Source: Cohnella xylanilytica
GTDB lineage: Bacteria; Bacillota; Bacilli; Paenibacillales; Paenibacillaceae
Direction: 5' to 3'
DNA length: 37,531 bases
Assembly (NCBI RefSeq): GCF_014212175.1
Contig: NZ_JACJVR010000134.1
Span: 1-37,531 of the forward strand
Shown: positions 1 to 7,110 of the stretch, one piece after another
Position numbering within the stretch: position 1 is the stretch's first letter
How the letters are laid out: the number at the start of each line of letters is the position of its first letter
Translations under genes and position numbers: made by a program
The notes under the pieces: generated by a model
Database searches by the model: none
Told to the model about the DNA's origin: nothing
The model's input: only the letters and a program-made list of their open reading frames with translations

Positions 1-132
1 AGGAACAAGTTCGTTCGTCTTGCTTCGTTGTCGCTGCCGTCAGCGGCGACTTGAATAATATATCACAGCCTACGTGCAGGATGCAACCTTTTCTCCGAAT
101 TTTTTTCGAACCAAAATCAGCCATTAAGGAAA

Positions 133-172
133 CGGCCGCCCGCTTCCGGAACGAGCCGGAGACGAGCGGCCG
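133..172 (-). terminator. Probable terminator of lysS
   Basis: A long hairpin lies about 90 bases past the lysS stop. Two 17-base arms (133-149 and 156-172) pair along their length if G-U pairs are allowed, around a 6-base loop. On the minus strand only a short TTT follows, so the U-tract is weak. Bases 1-132, to its left, hold no gene that I can recognise. Confidence 0.6.
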
Positions 173-177
173 CTTAT

Positions 178-257
178 CGCGTATCTATCCGATAACGCCG
201 ATCTATCCGCTTACCTGATAACGCGTATCTATCCGATAACGCGTATTATCCGATAAT
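178..257. repeat. Short direct repeats downstream of lysS
   Basis: A 20-base word beginning CGCGTATCTATCC occurs exactly at 178-197 and 222-241. Degenerate copies sharing ATCTATCCG or TTATCCGATAA lie between them and after the second. They sit between the lysS stop and its terminator, so they are transcribed in the lysS 3' region. No function is apparent. Confidence 0.7.
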
Positions 258-261
258 CCGA

Positions 262-1767
262 TTAGTCTTGGTCGCGCATGTGCGGGAACAGCAGAACGTC
301 GCGGATGGACGGCTGATCGGTCAGCAGCATGATCAGACGATCGATGCCGATGCCCAGGCCGCCCGTCGGCGGCAGGCCGTATTCCAGCGCGCGGATGAAG
401 TCTTCGTCCAGATCCTGCGCCTCATCGTTGCCCGCGGCCTTCTCTACCATCTGCGCGGCGAAGCGCTCGCGCTGGTCGATCGGGTCGTTCAGCTCGGAGA
501 ACGCGTTGGCATGCTCGCGGGCGACGATGAACAGCTCGAAGCGGTCCGTGAACCGCGGATCCTTGTCGTTCTTCTTCGCCAGCGGCGAGATGGCCACCGG
601 GTGCCCCGTGACGAACGTAGGCTGAATGAGCGTATGCTCGACGAACGTCTCGAAGAACGCGTTGACGATGTGGCCGAACGTCATATGCGGCTCGACCGGC
701 ACCTTATGCTCCTTCGCCAGACGGTGCGCTTCTTCGTCGGTCATCTCCGCGGTGAAGTCGATGCCGACCGCCTTCTGGATCAGCGAAGTCATCGACTCGC
801 GGCGCCAAGGCGTCGACAGGTCGACCTCCTGCCCCTGGTAAGTGATCTTCGTCGTGCCGAGCACTTCCTTCGCCAGATGCACGATCAGATCCTCGGTCAG
901 CTGCATGATGTCCTTGTAGTCGGCATACGCCTCGTACAGCTCGAGCAGCGTGAACTCCGGATTGTGGCGGGTCGAGATGCCCTCGTTGCGGTAGACCCGG
1001 CCGATCTCGTACACCTTCTCGAGGCCGCCGACGATAAGCCGCTTCAGATGAAGCTCGATCGCGATCCGCATATAGAGCTGCATGTCCAGCGCGTTATGAT
1101 GCGTGATGAACGGACGGGCGGCGGCGCCTCCCGCGATCGCGTGCAGCGTCGGCGTCTCTACTTCCAGATAGCCGCGACCGTCCAGATACCGGCGCATCGA
1201 TTGGATGATGCGCGAGCGCGTGACGAACGTTTTCTGAACGTCCGGGTTGACGATCAGGTCGACGTAGCGCTGACGGTAGCGCGTCTCCACGTCCTTCAGC
1301 CCGTGGAACTTGTCCGGCAGCGGGAGCAGCGACTTCGTGAGCACTTCGAGATCGCTGACCTTGATGGAGGTCTCGCCGGTCTTCGTCTTGAAGACGGTGC
1401 CTTGTACCCCGATCACGTCGCCGATGTCGAGCAGGTTGAACGCCTTGTACTTCGTCTCCGGGACCGAATCGGCCCGGACGTAGATTTGGATTTTCCCCGT
1501 CAAATCCTGAATATGCGCGAACGAAGCCTTGCCCATCACCCGCTTCTGCATGATGCGGCCGGCCACCGTGACGGGCACGTTCAGCTCGTCCAGCTCCTCG
1601 GTCGTCTTGGCGTCGTACTGCTCCAGAATCGGGCCCGCCTGGTGCGTCCGCTCGAACTTCACGCCGAACGGGTCGATGCCCAAGGCCCGAAGCTCGTCCA
1701 GCTTGTTGCGCCGAATCGTCAGAAGCTCGCTGAGCTCCGCCGTCTCGTTCTGATTCACTTGTTCCAT
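262..1767 (-). CDS. lysS: Lysyl-tRNA synthetase, class II
   Basis: This enzyme charges tRNA-Lys with lysine using ATP in the cytoplasm. The 501-residue length is normal for bacterial LysS. An N-terminal OB-fold anticodon-binding domain covers about residues 65-150 and the class II catalytic core about 180-500. Motif 2 is visible as RVYRNEG at 257-263 followed by RHNPEFTLLE, and motif 3 as GLGIGIDR from 470. The start is the ATG at 1767, preceded by a GGAGGGAT-like ribosome site. It is the last gene of the leftward block. In B. subtilis lysS is also the last gene of this block and an rRNA operon follows, which may be true here beyond the window edge. The gene is separated from greA by a terminator-like hairpin, so it probably has its own promoter, although I could not identify a convincing one. 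Confidence 0.98.
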   Translation of the reverse strand: MEQVNQNETAELSELLTIRRNKLDELRALGIDPFGVKFERTHQAGPILEQYDAKTTEELDELNVPVTVAGRIMQKRVMGKASFAHIQDLTGKIQIYVRADSVPETKYKAFNLLDIGDVIGVQGTVFKTKTGETSIKVSDLEVLTKSLLPLPDKFHGLKDVETRYRQRYVDLIVNPDVQKTFVTRSRIIQSMRRYLDGRGYLEVETPTLHAIAGGAAARPFITHHNALDMQLYMRIAIELHLKRLIVGGLEKVYEIGRVYRNEGISTRHNPEFTLLELYEAYADYKDIMQLTEDLIVHLAKEVLGTTKITYQGQEVDLSTPWRRESMTSLIQKAVGIDFTAEMTDEEAHRLAKEHKVPVEPHMTFGHIVNAFFETFVEHTLIQPTFVTGHPVAISPLAKKNDKDPRFTDRFELFIVAREHANAFSELNDPIDQRERFAAQMVEKAAGNDEAQDLDEDFIRALEYGLPPTGGLGIGIDRLIMLLTDQPSIRDVLLFPHMRDQD

Positions 1768-1844
1768 GATCCGCTATCCCTCCAGCTTATAATGCCTTCA
1801 TGCTTGTCTATGTCGCCTTACACCGACGATACCGCTACACGTTC

Positions 1845-1868
1845 AAAGAAGCTTCCGGAGGAAGCTTC
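1845..1868 (-). terminator. Terminator after greA
   Basis: Perfect 9-base arms (GAAGCTTCC at 1848-1856 and GGAAGCTTC at 1860-1868) flank a 3-base loop. On the minus strand TTTG follows. It lies 70 bases past the greA stop and before lysS, so it probably ends greA transcription or attenuates read-through into lysS. Confidence 0.6.
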
Positions 1869-1937
1869 ATGGAAAAAGGCGATCAGCCCGGCCGTACATG
1901 ACGCCCCGCTGACCGCCATCCGTTGTCGTTCTCGCGC

Positions 1938-2414
1938 TTACTTCTTGATATCGACGATTTTGTATTGAATGATGCCCGCTGGAACGTTGACTTCGACCGT
2001 CGTTCCCTTCTTCTTGCCAATAATCGTTCGGCCTACCGGGCTCTCGTTGGAAATCTTGTTCTGCAGCGGGTCGGATTCCGCCGTGCCGACGATCGTGTAT
2101 TCGACGATGTCCCCGAACTCCAGGTCTTCGACGACGACCGTGGAACCGATGCTCACCGTATCGAGATCAATCTCGTCGTTATTGATGATCCGGGCGTTGC
2201 GCAGCATCTTCTCGAGGGTAATGATGCGCCCTTCGATGAAGGCCTGCTCGTTCTTCGCGTCTTCGTACTCCGAGTTCTCGCTGATGTCGCCATATCCGAT
2301 GGCGATCTTGATCCGTTCGGCCACTTCCCGGCGCTTGACCGATTTGAGGTTCTCCAGCTCTTCTTCGAGCTTCTTCAACCCGTCCGGGGTTAGAAGGACT
2401 TCCTTGTCGCTCAT
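1938..2414 (-). CDS. greA: Transcription elongation factor GreA
   Basis: GreA binds the RNA polymerase secondary channel and stimulates cleavage of backtracked transcripts. The 158-residue protein beginning MSDKEVLLTPDG has the normal family length. An N-terminal coiled coil (about residues 1-75) carries the acidic tip (GDISENSEYEDAK), and an FKBP-like C-terminal domain ends in QYKIVDIKK. The reading frame is open for 32 more codons upstream, but the ATG at 2414 is chosen because AGGAG stands about nine bases before it and because it matches the family N-terminus. It lies between dusB and lysS, unlike in B. subtilis, where greA is elsewhere. A consensus sigma-A promoter about 200 bases upstream makes it an independent unit with a long leader. 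Confidence 0.97.
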   Translation of the reverse strand: MSDKEVLLTPDGLKKLEEELENLKSVKRREVAERIKIAIGYGDISENSEYEDAKNEQAFIEGRIITLEKMLRNARIINNDEIDLDTVSIGSTVVVEDLEFGDIVEYTIVGTAESDPLQNKISNESPVGRTIIGKKKGTTVEVNVPAGIIQYKIVDIKK

Positions 2415-2442
2415 CTCACCGATCTCCTGTCGAGGGTATGAT

Positions 2443-2463
2443 TTCATGCATCCGAGGCATGAA
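2443..2463 (-). promoter_or_regulatory. Stem-loop in the greA leader
   Basis: Perfect 7-base arms TTCATGC and GCATGAA flank a 7-base loop, about 30 bases upstream of the greA start codon. Given the promoter at 2608-2636 it would lie in the transcribed leader, near the ribosome site. A role in translational control is possible but is inference only. Confidence 0.4.
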
Positions 2464-2607
2464 TGGGCTGCGTCGATCTCGTCGCCGGCCGGGCCGCCCT
2501 TCGGCGGCATGGCCGTTGCTACTCAATATATGGCGGTTCACCGCTGACATGACACTTGGATGTTCGAACGACCGATAACGCTTACCCGGTCGCGAATATT
2601 GTTAACG

Positions 2608-2636
2608 ATTATATTTCAACCCCATGGAAATGTCAA
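2608..2636 (-). promoter_or_regulatory. Consensus sigma-A promoter for greA
   Basis: Read on the minus strand this is TTGACA (2631-2636), a 17-base spacer and TATAAT (2608-2613), a perfect match to the housekeeping consensus. It lies between the dusB stop and greA and points at greA. Transcription would start near 2601, giving a leader of roughly 187 bases before the greA ATG. Confidence 0.85.
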
Positions 2637-2672
2637 TTAGCGGAAAAGCCGCCATTCGCTCGCTCGGAGCGG

Positions 2673-3692
2673 TCAGTGGACCAGCCGTTCCCCCGTCGCG
2701 GAGACGCCCGCCGCCGCTTCTTCGGCGAGCGAATCGACGTACTCCCGAAGCCGCTTCTCCACCGCGGCACGGGTCGTCATCTCCATGATCTCGTTCTTGA
2801 CGCGCGCCGCCTCCGGAAGCCCCTTCAGATACCAGGCCAGGTGCTTGCGCATCTCGCGGACCGCTTGCCCCTCGCCCTTCAGGTTGATGAGCCGGTCGAG
2901 GTGCAGCATCGCGATGCGGATCTTCTCGGCCGGTTCCGGCTCCGGAAGAATCTCGCCGCGCGTCAGGTAGTGGACGGTCCGGTACAGCATCCACGGGTTG
3001 CCCAGCGCCCCTCGCCCGATCATGACGCCGTCGACGCCCGTATGGCTCAGCATCCGCTCGGCGTCCTCCGGGGAGAAGACGTCGCCGTTGCCGATAACCG
3101 GAATGGAGACGGCTTGTTTAACGTCCCTTATAATATCCCAGTTCGCTTTGCCCGTATACAATTGTTCCCGGGTGCGGCCGTGCACGCTGACGGCGGCGCC
3201 GCCCGCGCGTTCGACGGCCTGCGCGTTCTCGATCGCGTAGATATGCTCGTCGTCCCAGCCGATGCGCATCTTGACGGTGACCGGCTTCTTCGCCGCGTCG
3301 ACCGCGTAGGACACCATCTCGTAGATCTTGTTCGGATCGAGCAGCCAGCGGGCTCCCGCGTCGCACTTCGTCACCTTCGGCACGGGGCAGCCCATGTTGA
3401 TGTCGATAATGTCGGCGTTCGTGTTCTTGTCGACGAACTTGACCGCCTCGACGAGCGACTCCTTGTCCCCGCCGAAGATCTGCAGGCTGAGCGGCTTCTC
3501 GCGCTCGTCGACGAACAGCATCTCCAGCGTGCGCGTGTTGCCGTGCAGAATCGCCTTGTCGCTGACCATCTCCGCGCAGACGAGGCCGCAGCCGAATTCC
3601 TTGGCGATGAGCCGGAACGCCGGGTTGCACACCCCCGCCATGGGGGCGAGCACGACGTTGTTGCTCATCTCGATATCGCCTATTTTAAGCAT
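2673..3692 (-). CDS. dusB: tRNA-dihydrouridine synthase, DusB type
   Basis: This FMN enzyme reduces specific uridines in the D-loop of tRNA to dihydrouridine using NADPH. The 339-residue TIM barrel begins with the family pattern NNVVLAPMAGVCNPAFR. The catalytic cysteine is C102 in the INMGCPVPK motif, and the phosphate-binding region appears as GNGDVFSPEDAERML and MIGRGALGNPW. The ATG at 3692 lies five bases past the folK stop, and its AAAGGAG ribosome site overlaps the end of folK, so it is translated as the last gene of the pab-fol operon. B. subtilis has the small HTH gene yazB between folK and dusB; it is absent here. No strong terminator is visible after it. Confidence 0.97.
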   Translation of the reverse strand: MLKIGDIEMSNNVVLAPMAGVCNPAFRLIAKEFGCGLVCAEMVSDKAILHGNTRTLEMLFVDEREKPLSLQIFGGDKESLVEAVKFVDKNTNADIIDINMGCPVPKVTKCDAGARWLLDPNKIYEMVSYAVDAAKKPVTVKMRIGWDDEHIYAIENAQAVERAGGAAVSVHGRTREQLYTGKANWDIIRDVKQAVSIPVIGNGDVFSPEDAERMLSHTGVDGVMIGRGALGNPWMLYRTVHYLTRGEILPEPEPAEKIRIAMLHLDRLINLKGEGQAVREMRKHLAWYLKGLPEAARVKNEIMEMTTRAAVEKRLREYVDSLAEEAAAGVSATGERLVH

Positions 3693-3697
3693 TGCGC

Positions 3698-4204
3698 TTA
3701 GCTCCTTTCTCCCGCGGTCCCTTCAGGGGACCAGATTCGGATTCCTTCCCGCTTCATGGCGTCTTCCGTCGTCCATTCCTTCCACGGATAGCCCGCCTCT
3801 TCGCCCGCCCAGACGTCCTTAAGCGGCACCAGCACGAACGACCGCTCTCCCATTCGGGGATGCGGCAGCGTCAGCTCGTCGGTCTCCATGCCGACGTCTT
3901 CGTACAGGAGCAGGTCCAGGTCGATGACGCGAGGCCCCCAGCGAAGATCCCGGACGCGCCCCATCTCCTTCTCGATGCCGAGCATGGCCCGAAGCAGCTC
4001 GAGAGGGGAGAGAGAGGTGCCGAGAGCGACGGCCATATTCAGAAAAGCAGGCTGCTCCGTATACCCGACGGGGTCGGTCTCGTATATCCGCGAAATCCGC
4101 CTCACTTCGATGCCTTGGGCATCGCTTAGGCGGCGGATCGCTTCGCGAAGCGACGCTTCCCGGTCGCCCAGATTGGCGCCGAGCGCCGCGTATGCTTCCC
4201 ACAC
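3698..4204 (-). CDS. folK: 6-hydroxymethyl-7,8-dihydropterin pyrophosphokinase
   Basis: FolK transfers pyrophosphate from ATP to 6-hydroxymethyl-dihydropterin, making the substrate of FolP. The 168-residue protein has the HPPK signature RWGPRVIDLDLL at 88-99 and begins with YAALGANLGDRE, which is typical of the family. The start is a GTG at 4204, seven bases past the folB stop, with a modest GAGG ribosome site, so translational coupling to folB is likely. The C-terminal 30 residues past the HPPK core look variable. Its position in the order folP-folB-folK matches B. subtilis. Confidence 0.97.
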   Translation of the reverse strand: MWEAYAALGANLGDREASLREAIRRLSDAQGIEVRRISRIYETDPVGYTEQPAFLNMAVALGTSLSPLELLRAMLGIEKEMGRVRDLRWGPRVIDLDLLLYEDVGMETDELTLPHPRMGERSFVLVPLKDVWAGEEAGYPWKEWTTEDAMKREGIRIWSPEGTAGERS

Positions 4205-4211
4205 GATGGCT

Positions 4212-4604
4212 TCAATCCTCTGCGGGAACGACGTTGCCGCCTTGGTCCCGGGTTCTCCGAAGCTCCACCGTCACCCCGTCGAATGTAATGTCGAACGGAG
4301 GATGCGGCTTCGTGACCGATACGGTCGCTTCGATGATACTAGTATAAGCACCGAGCACCGCGGTTGCAATGTTTCCGGCGAGCGCCTCGATCAGCTTCAC
4401 GGGCGGTCCCTGGACGATCTCCTTCACCAGCGCGTGAATCTCGGCGTAGTTGACCGTGTCGTTCACGTCGTCGCTCGCGGCCGCCTTGGCCAGGTCGAGA
4501 CGCAGGTCCAGATCGACGATGAACTGCTGCCCGAGCTTGTTCTCTTCCGGGAACACTCCGTGGTAGCCGTAGAATACCATTCTTTTCAAAACCATACGAT
4601 CCAT
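4212..4604 (-). CDS. folB: Dihydroneopterin aldolase
   Basis: FolB cleaves 7,8-dihydroneopterin to 6-hydroxymethyl-dihydropterin and glycolaldehyde, feeding FolK. The 130-residue length is slightly above the usual 120. The family pattern YGYHGVFPEENKLGQQF near the N-terminus and the VTKPHPP motif with the conserved lysine near residue 98 are present. It starts with ATG three bases after the folP stop and ends seven bases before folK, so it is inside a tight operon. The C-terminal tail is slightly extended. Confidence 0.97.
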   Translation of the reverse strand: MDRMVLKRMVFYGYHGVFPEENKLGQQFIVDLDLRLDLAKAAASDDVNDTVNYAEIHALVKEIVQGPPVKLIEALAGNIATAVLGAYTSIIEATVSVTKPHPPFDITFDGVTVELRRTRDQGGNVVPAED

Positions 4605-4607
4605 CCG

Positions 4608-5465
4608 TCAGCTTCCTCCTTCGCCGGTTCCGTAATAGGCGATCGCGTCCGTCATGTCCGCGACCCGCCTCATCTGCCGCACGTCGTGCACCCGCACGAT
4701 CTGGCAGCCCTGCATGATGCCGAGCGCCGTCGTCGCCCCCGTCCCCTCGAGCACGTCGTCCGCCGGAAGACCCAGCGTCTTCTGGATGAACGACTTGCGC
4801 GAAGTCGCGAGCAGCACCGGGTACCCGAGACGGTTCAGTTCGCCCAGCCGGCCCATCAGCTCCAGATGCTGGCCGTAATCCTTGGCGAAGCCGAAGCCGG
4901 GATCGAGCCAGATGTTCTCGTCCTGGACGCCCGCCGCATGGGCGCGGTCCACGCTCTGACGCAGATCGGCGAGCACGTCCGGCACGAAGTCCGAATAGTC
5001 GCGGTCGCGGCGGTTGTGCATCAGGATGACCGGGCAGCCGTAGTCGGCGGCCACCGACGCCATCGCCGAATCGTTCCGGAAGCCCCAGATGTCGTTCAGG
5101 ATGTGGGCGCCCGCTTCCAACGCATGTCTGGCCGTCTCCGCCTTGTACGTATCGACGCTGATCGGCAGCTTCACCGCTTCGCGGACGGCCCGGATGACCG
5201 GCACGATGCGCCGGATCTCCTCCTCCGCCGAGACCGGCTCGTGCCCCGGCCGCGTCGATTCGCCTCCGATGTCGATCAGGTCGGCCCCCTCTTCGGCCAT
5301 GCGCCTCGCCCTCTCGACGGCGGCTTCCGGGTCGAAGTAACGACCTCCGTCCGAGAAGGAATCGGGCGTGACGTTCAGAATGCCCATGACGAGCGTCCGC
5401 CGGCCCAGCTCGAGCCTCAGCCCGTCGTCCCACTCGTAGGTTCGTTGGTAGAAAATCGGCTTCAT
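4608..5465 (-). CDS. folP: Dihydropteroate synthase
   Basis: FolP condenses p-aminobenzoate with hydroxymethyl-dihydropterin pyrophosphate to dihydropteroate; it is the sulfonamide target. The 285-residue TIM barrel shows the pyrophosphate loop MGILNVTPDSFSDGG at 27-41, DIGGESTRPG at 65-74, then NDIWGF, LDPGFGFAKD and ATSRKSF. The frame is open far upstream, but the ATG at 5465 is correct: it overlaps the pabC stop as ATGA and starts MKPIFYQRTYEW just before the family core. Its substrate is made by the pab genes immediately upstream. Confidence 0.97.
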   Translation of the reverse strand: MKPIFYQRTYEWDDGLRLELGRRTLVMGILNVTPDSFSDGGRYFDPEAAVERARRMAEEGADLIDIGGESTRPGHEPVSAEEEIRRIVPVIRAVREAVKLPISVDTYKAETARHALEAGAHILNDIWGFRNDSAMASVAADYGCPVILMHNRRDRDYSDFVPDVLADLRQSVDRAHAAGVQDENIWLDPGFGFAKDYGQHLELMGRLGELNRLGYPVLLATSRKSFIQKTLGLPADDVLEGTGATTALGIMQGCQIVRVHDVRQMRRVADMTDAIAYYGTGEGGS

Positions 5466-6340
5466 TCCGCGTCTCCTCTCTCCGCTGCCTTCCGATATTC
5501 GCGCATGAGGCGGCGGGCGATCGTTCCGGGCGCCTCCCAGCTTCTCCGCCGGCTGCCGTCTTCGCTCTCCAGAACGGCCGCCGGAACGATCTCCTGGATC
5601 GAGTTCGTGACGAAGATCTCGTCGGCTTCCCACAGCCGCTCCGGTCCGTATTCCCCTTCTTCGGCCGGAATGCCGGAGGCGGCCGCCAGCTCCAGCACGT
5701 ACCGGGCGGTGATTCCGGGAAGCGGCCCTGTCCGGAGCGAAGGAGTATACAGCCTGCCGTCCTTCGCCCAGAAGACGTTGCTCACGAGTCCCTCCACCAC
5801 GCGTCCTTCCGCATTGAGGAACAATCCTTCGGTGCCGGGGGCGGCCCCTGCGGCGGCAAGCTCTCTTTTGGCAAGGATATTGTTCATATAATGGAAAGAT
5901 TTTAATCGAACGTCGCCTTCGGGCCCGCTCCGGCGCAGCTTCAGCAGCCGCAGCGGCTTGCCCGGGCGGGTGTCCGGCTCGTCCGGCGGCAGCGGCTTCG
6001 CGTAGACGATCTCGCGTGGCCGGTCGTAATCGCCCGCCGGCAGACCGACCGCGCCGTCCCCGGCCGACACCGACCAGCGGATATAGGCGTCTTCCCAGCC
6101 GTTGGCGGCGAGCAGGCTCGCGACCGAATCGGCCATGCGCCGCGGATCGGGGACGTAGCCGATGCCGAGCAGGCGGCAGCCCTCCTCGAGCCGGCGCGCG
6201 TGCCGTTCGAGCAGCCACGGCTTCCCGCCGTACGTGCGGAACGTCTCGAACAAGCCCATCCCATACAGAAAGCCGTGATCGTAGACGGAGATCACGGCTT
6301 CTTCGCTGTTCCTCAATTGTCCGTCGACCAGAAGCTTCAT
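5462..6340 (-). CDS. pabC: 4-amino-4-deoxychorismate lyase (class IV PLP enzyme)
   Basis: PabC removes pyruvate from aminodeoxychorismate to give p-aminobenzoate. The 292-residue protein has the class IV aminotransferase fold: SVYDHGFLYGMGLFETFRTY near the N-terminus, the probable PLP lysine K147 in LKSFHYMNNILAK, and VVEGLVSNVFW further on. D-amino acid or branched-chain aminotransferases share this fold, but the place between pabA and folP settles the assignment. The ATG at 6340 overlaps the pabA stop and its own stop overlaps folP, both as ATGA. The upstream open frame overlapping pabA is not used. Confidence 0.95.
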   Translation of the reverse strand: MKLLVDGQLRNSEEAVISVYDHGFLYGMGLFETFRTYGGKPWLLERHARRLEEGCRLLGIGYVPDPRRMADSVASLLAANGWEDAYIRWSVSAGDGAVGLPAGDYDRPREIVYAKPLPPDEPDTRPGKPLRLLKLRRSGPEGDVRLKSFHYMNNILAKRELAAAGAAPGTEGLFLNAEGRVVEGLVSNVFWAKDGRLYTPSLRTGPLPGITARYVLELAAASGIPAEEGEYGPERLWEADEIFVTNSIQEIVPAAVLESEDGSRRRSWEAPGTIARRLMREYRKAAERGDAE

Positions 6341-6918
6341 GAACGGATCCCCGACTTGTTCGCCAGGAAGTTGCGAAGCATCGTCAGACCGCTCTCGGTC
6401 ATGATCGACTCGGGGTGGAACTGCACCCCTTCGACGACGTATTCCTTGTGACGCAGCCCCATGATCTGGCCGTCCGGCGTCTCGGCGCTGATCTCGAGGC
6501 AGTCGGGGAGCGTGTCTCTCTTGACCACCAGGGAGTGGTAGCGCGTCGCCGTGAACGGAGACGGGATTCCTTCGAAAATCGTCTTGCCGTCGTGCGAGAT
6601 CTCGGACGTCTTCCCGTGCATGAGCTCGTCCGCGCGCACGACGTCGCCGCCGAACGCCTGCCCGATCGACTGGTGGCCGAGGCAGACGCCGAAAATCGGG
6701 ATCTCTCCCTTGAAGCGCTCGATCAGGCCGAGGCTGACGCCCGCCTCGTTCGGCGTGCACGGTCCGGGCGAGATGAGGATGTGGTCCGGCTTCAGAGCCG
6801 CGATGCCGTCCAGATCGATCTCGTCGTTGCGGTACACTTGAATGTCTTCGCCGAGCTCTCCCAAGTATTGGACCAAATTATAGGTAAACGAATCGTAGTT
6901 GTCGATCACCAGAATCAT
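6337..6918 (-). CDS. pabA: Aminodeoxychorismate synthase glutaminase subunit (class I amidotransferase)
   Basis: This subunit releases ammonia from glutamine for PabB; in Bacillus the same protein also serves anthranilate synthase (TrpG role). The 193-residue protein has the triad C79 in GVCLGHQ, H168 and E170 in VQFHPES, and the oxyanion-hole segment ISPGPCTPNEAG. The ATG at 6918 has a strong TAAGGAGG ribosome site. Its stop overlaps the pabC start by ATGA. Whether it is amphibolic here cannot be told without knowing whether the genome has a second trpG. Confidence 0.96.
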   Translation of the reverse strand: MILVIDNYDSFTYNLVQYLGELGEDIQVYRNDEIDLDGIAALKPDHILISPGPCTPNEAGVSLGLIERFKGEIPIFGVCLGHQSIGQAFGGDVVRADELMHGKTSEISHDGKTIFEGIPSPFTATRYHSLVVKRDTLPDCLEISAETPDGQIMGLRHKEYVVEGVQFHPESIMTESGLTMLRNFLANKSGIRS

Positions 6919-6990
6919 GACGGTTCCTCCTTAAGGTCCGGCCGGCCTTGGCCGCGCGGATCCGATGACGTACTGTTCGCGGCCGGCTCC

Positions 6991-7110
6991 GTGCCGTTCT
7001 GCGTATCGTTCGGCGTGCCGTTCCGCTTATCGTTCCGCGCGCGGTTCGTCGCGCCATTCTGCGTGCCGTTCTGCGTGCCGTGCTTCGTATCGTTCTCCGT
7101 GGCGTACCGC
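6991..7110. repeat. Ten 12-bp tandem repeats spanning the pabB stop
   Basis: Ten consecutive 12-base units can be cut from 6991 to 7110, with plus-strand consensus GTGCCGTTCYGC and one to five changes in most units. Seven units are coding and make the C-terminal tail of PabB, a run of Ala-Glu-Arg-His-like quartets. The PabB stop is the TTA at 7027-7029, inside the fourth unit from the left. The three units beyond it, read in the same frame, would continue the same peptide pattern. Confidence 0.85.

Noticed and set aside
268..1968. 566-residue plus-strand open frame opposite lysS
   Set aside because: Arg/Val/Asp-rich shadow of lysS caused by high GC; no ribosome site and no recognisable domain.
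4608..6218. 536-residue reading of folP with a long N-terminal extension
   Set aside because: The extension overlaps pabC in another frame and is Arg/Gly-rich; the ATG at 5465 overlaps the pabC stop and begins just before the DHPS core.
6991..7110. CRISPR array
   Set aside because: Units are contiguous 12-mers without spacers; the other repeat sets in the window (10486-10672, 32006-32158) also lack unique spacers, and there are no cas genes.
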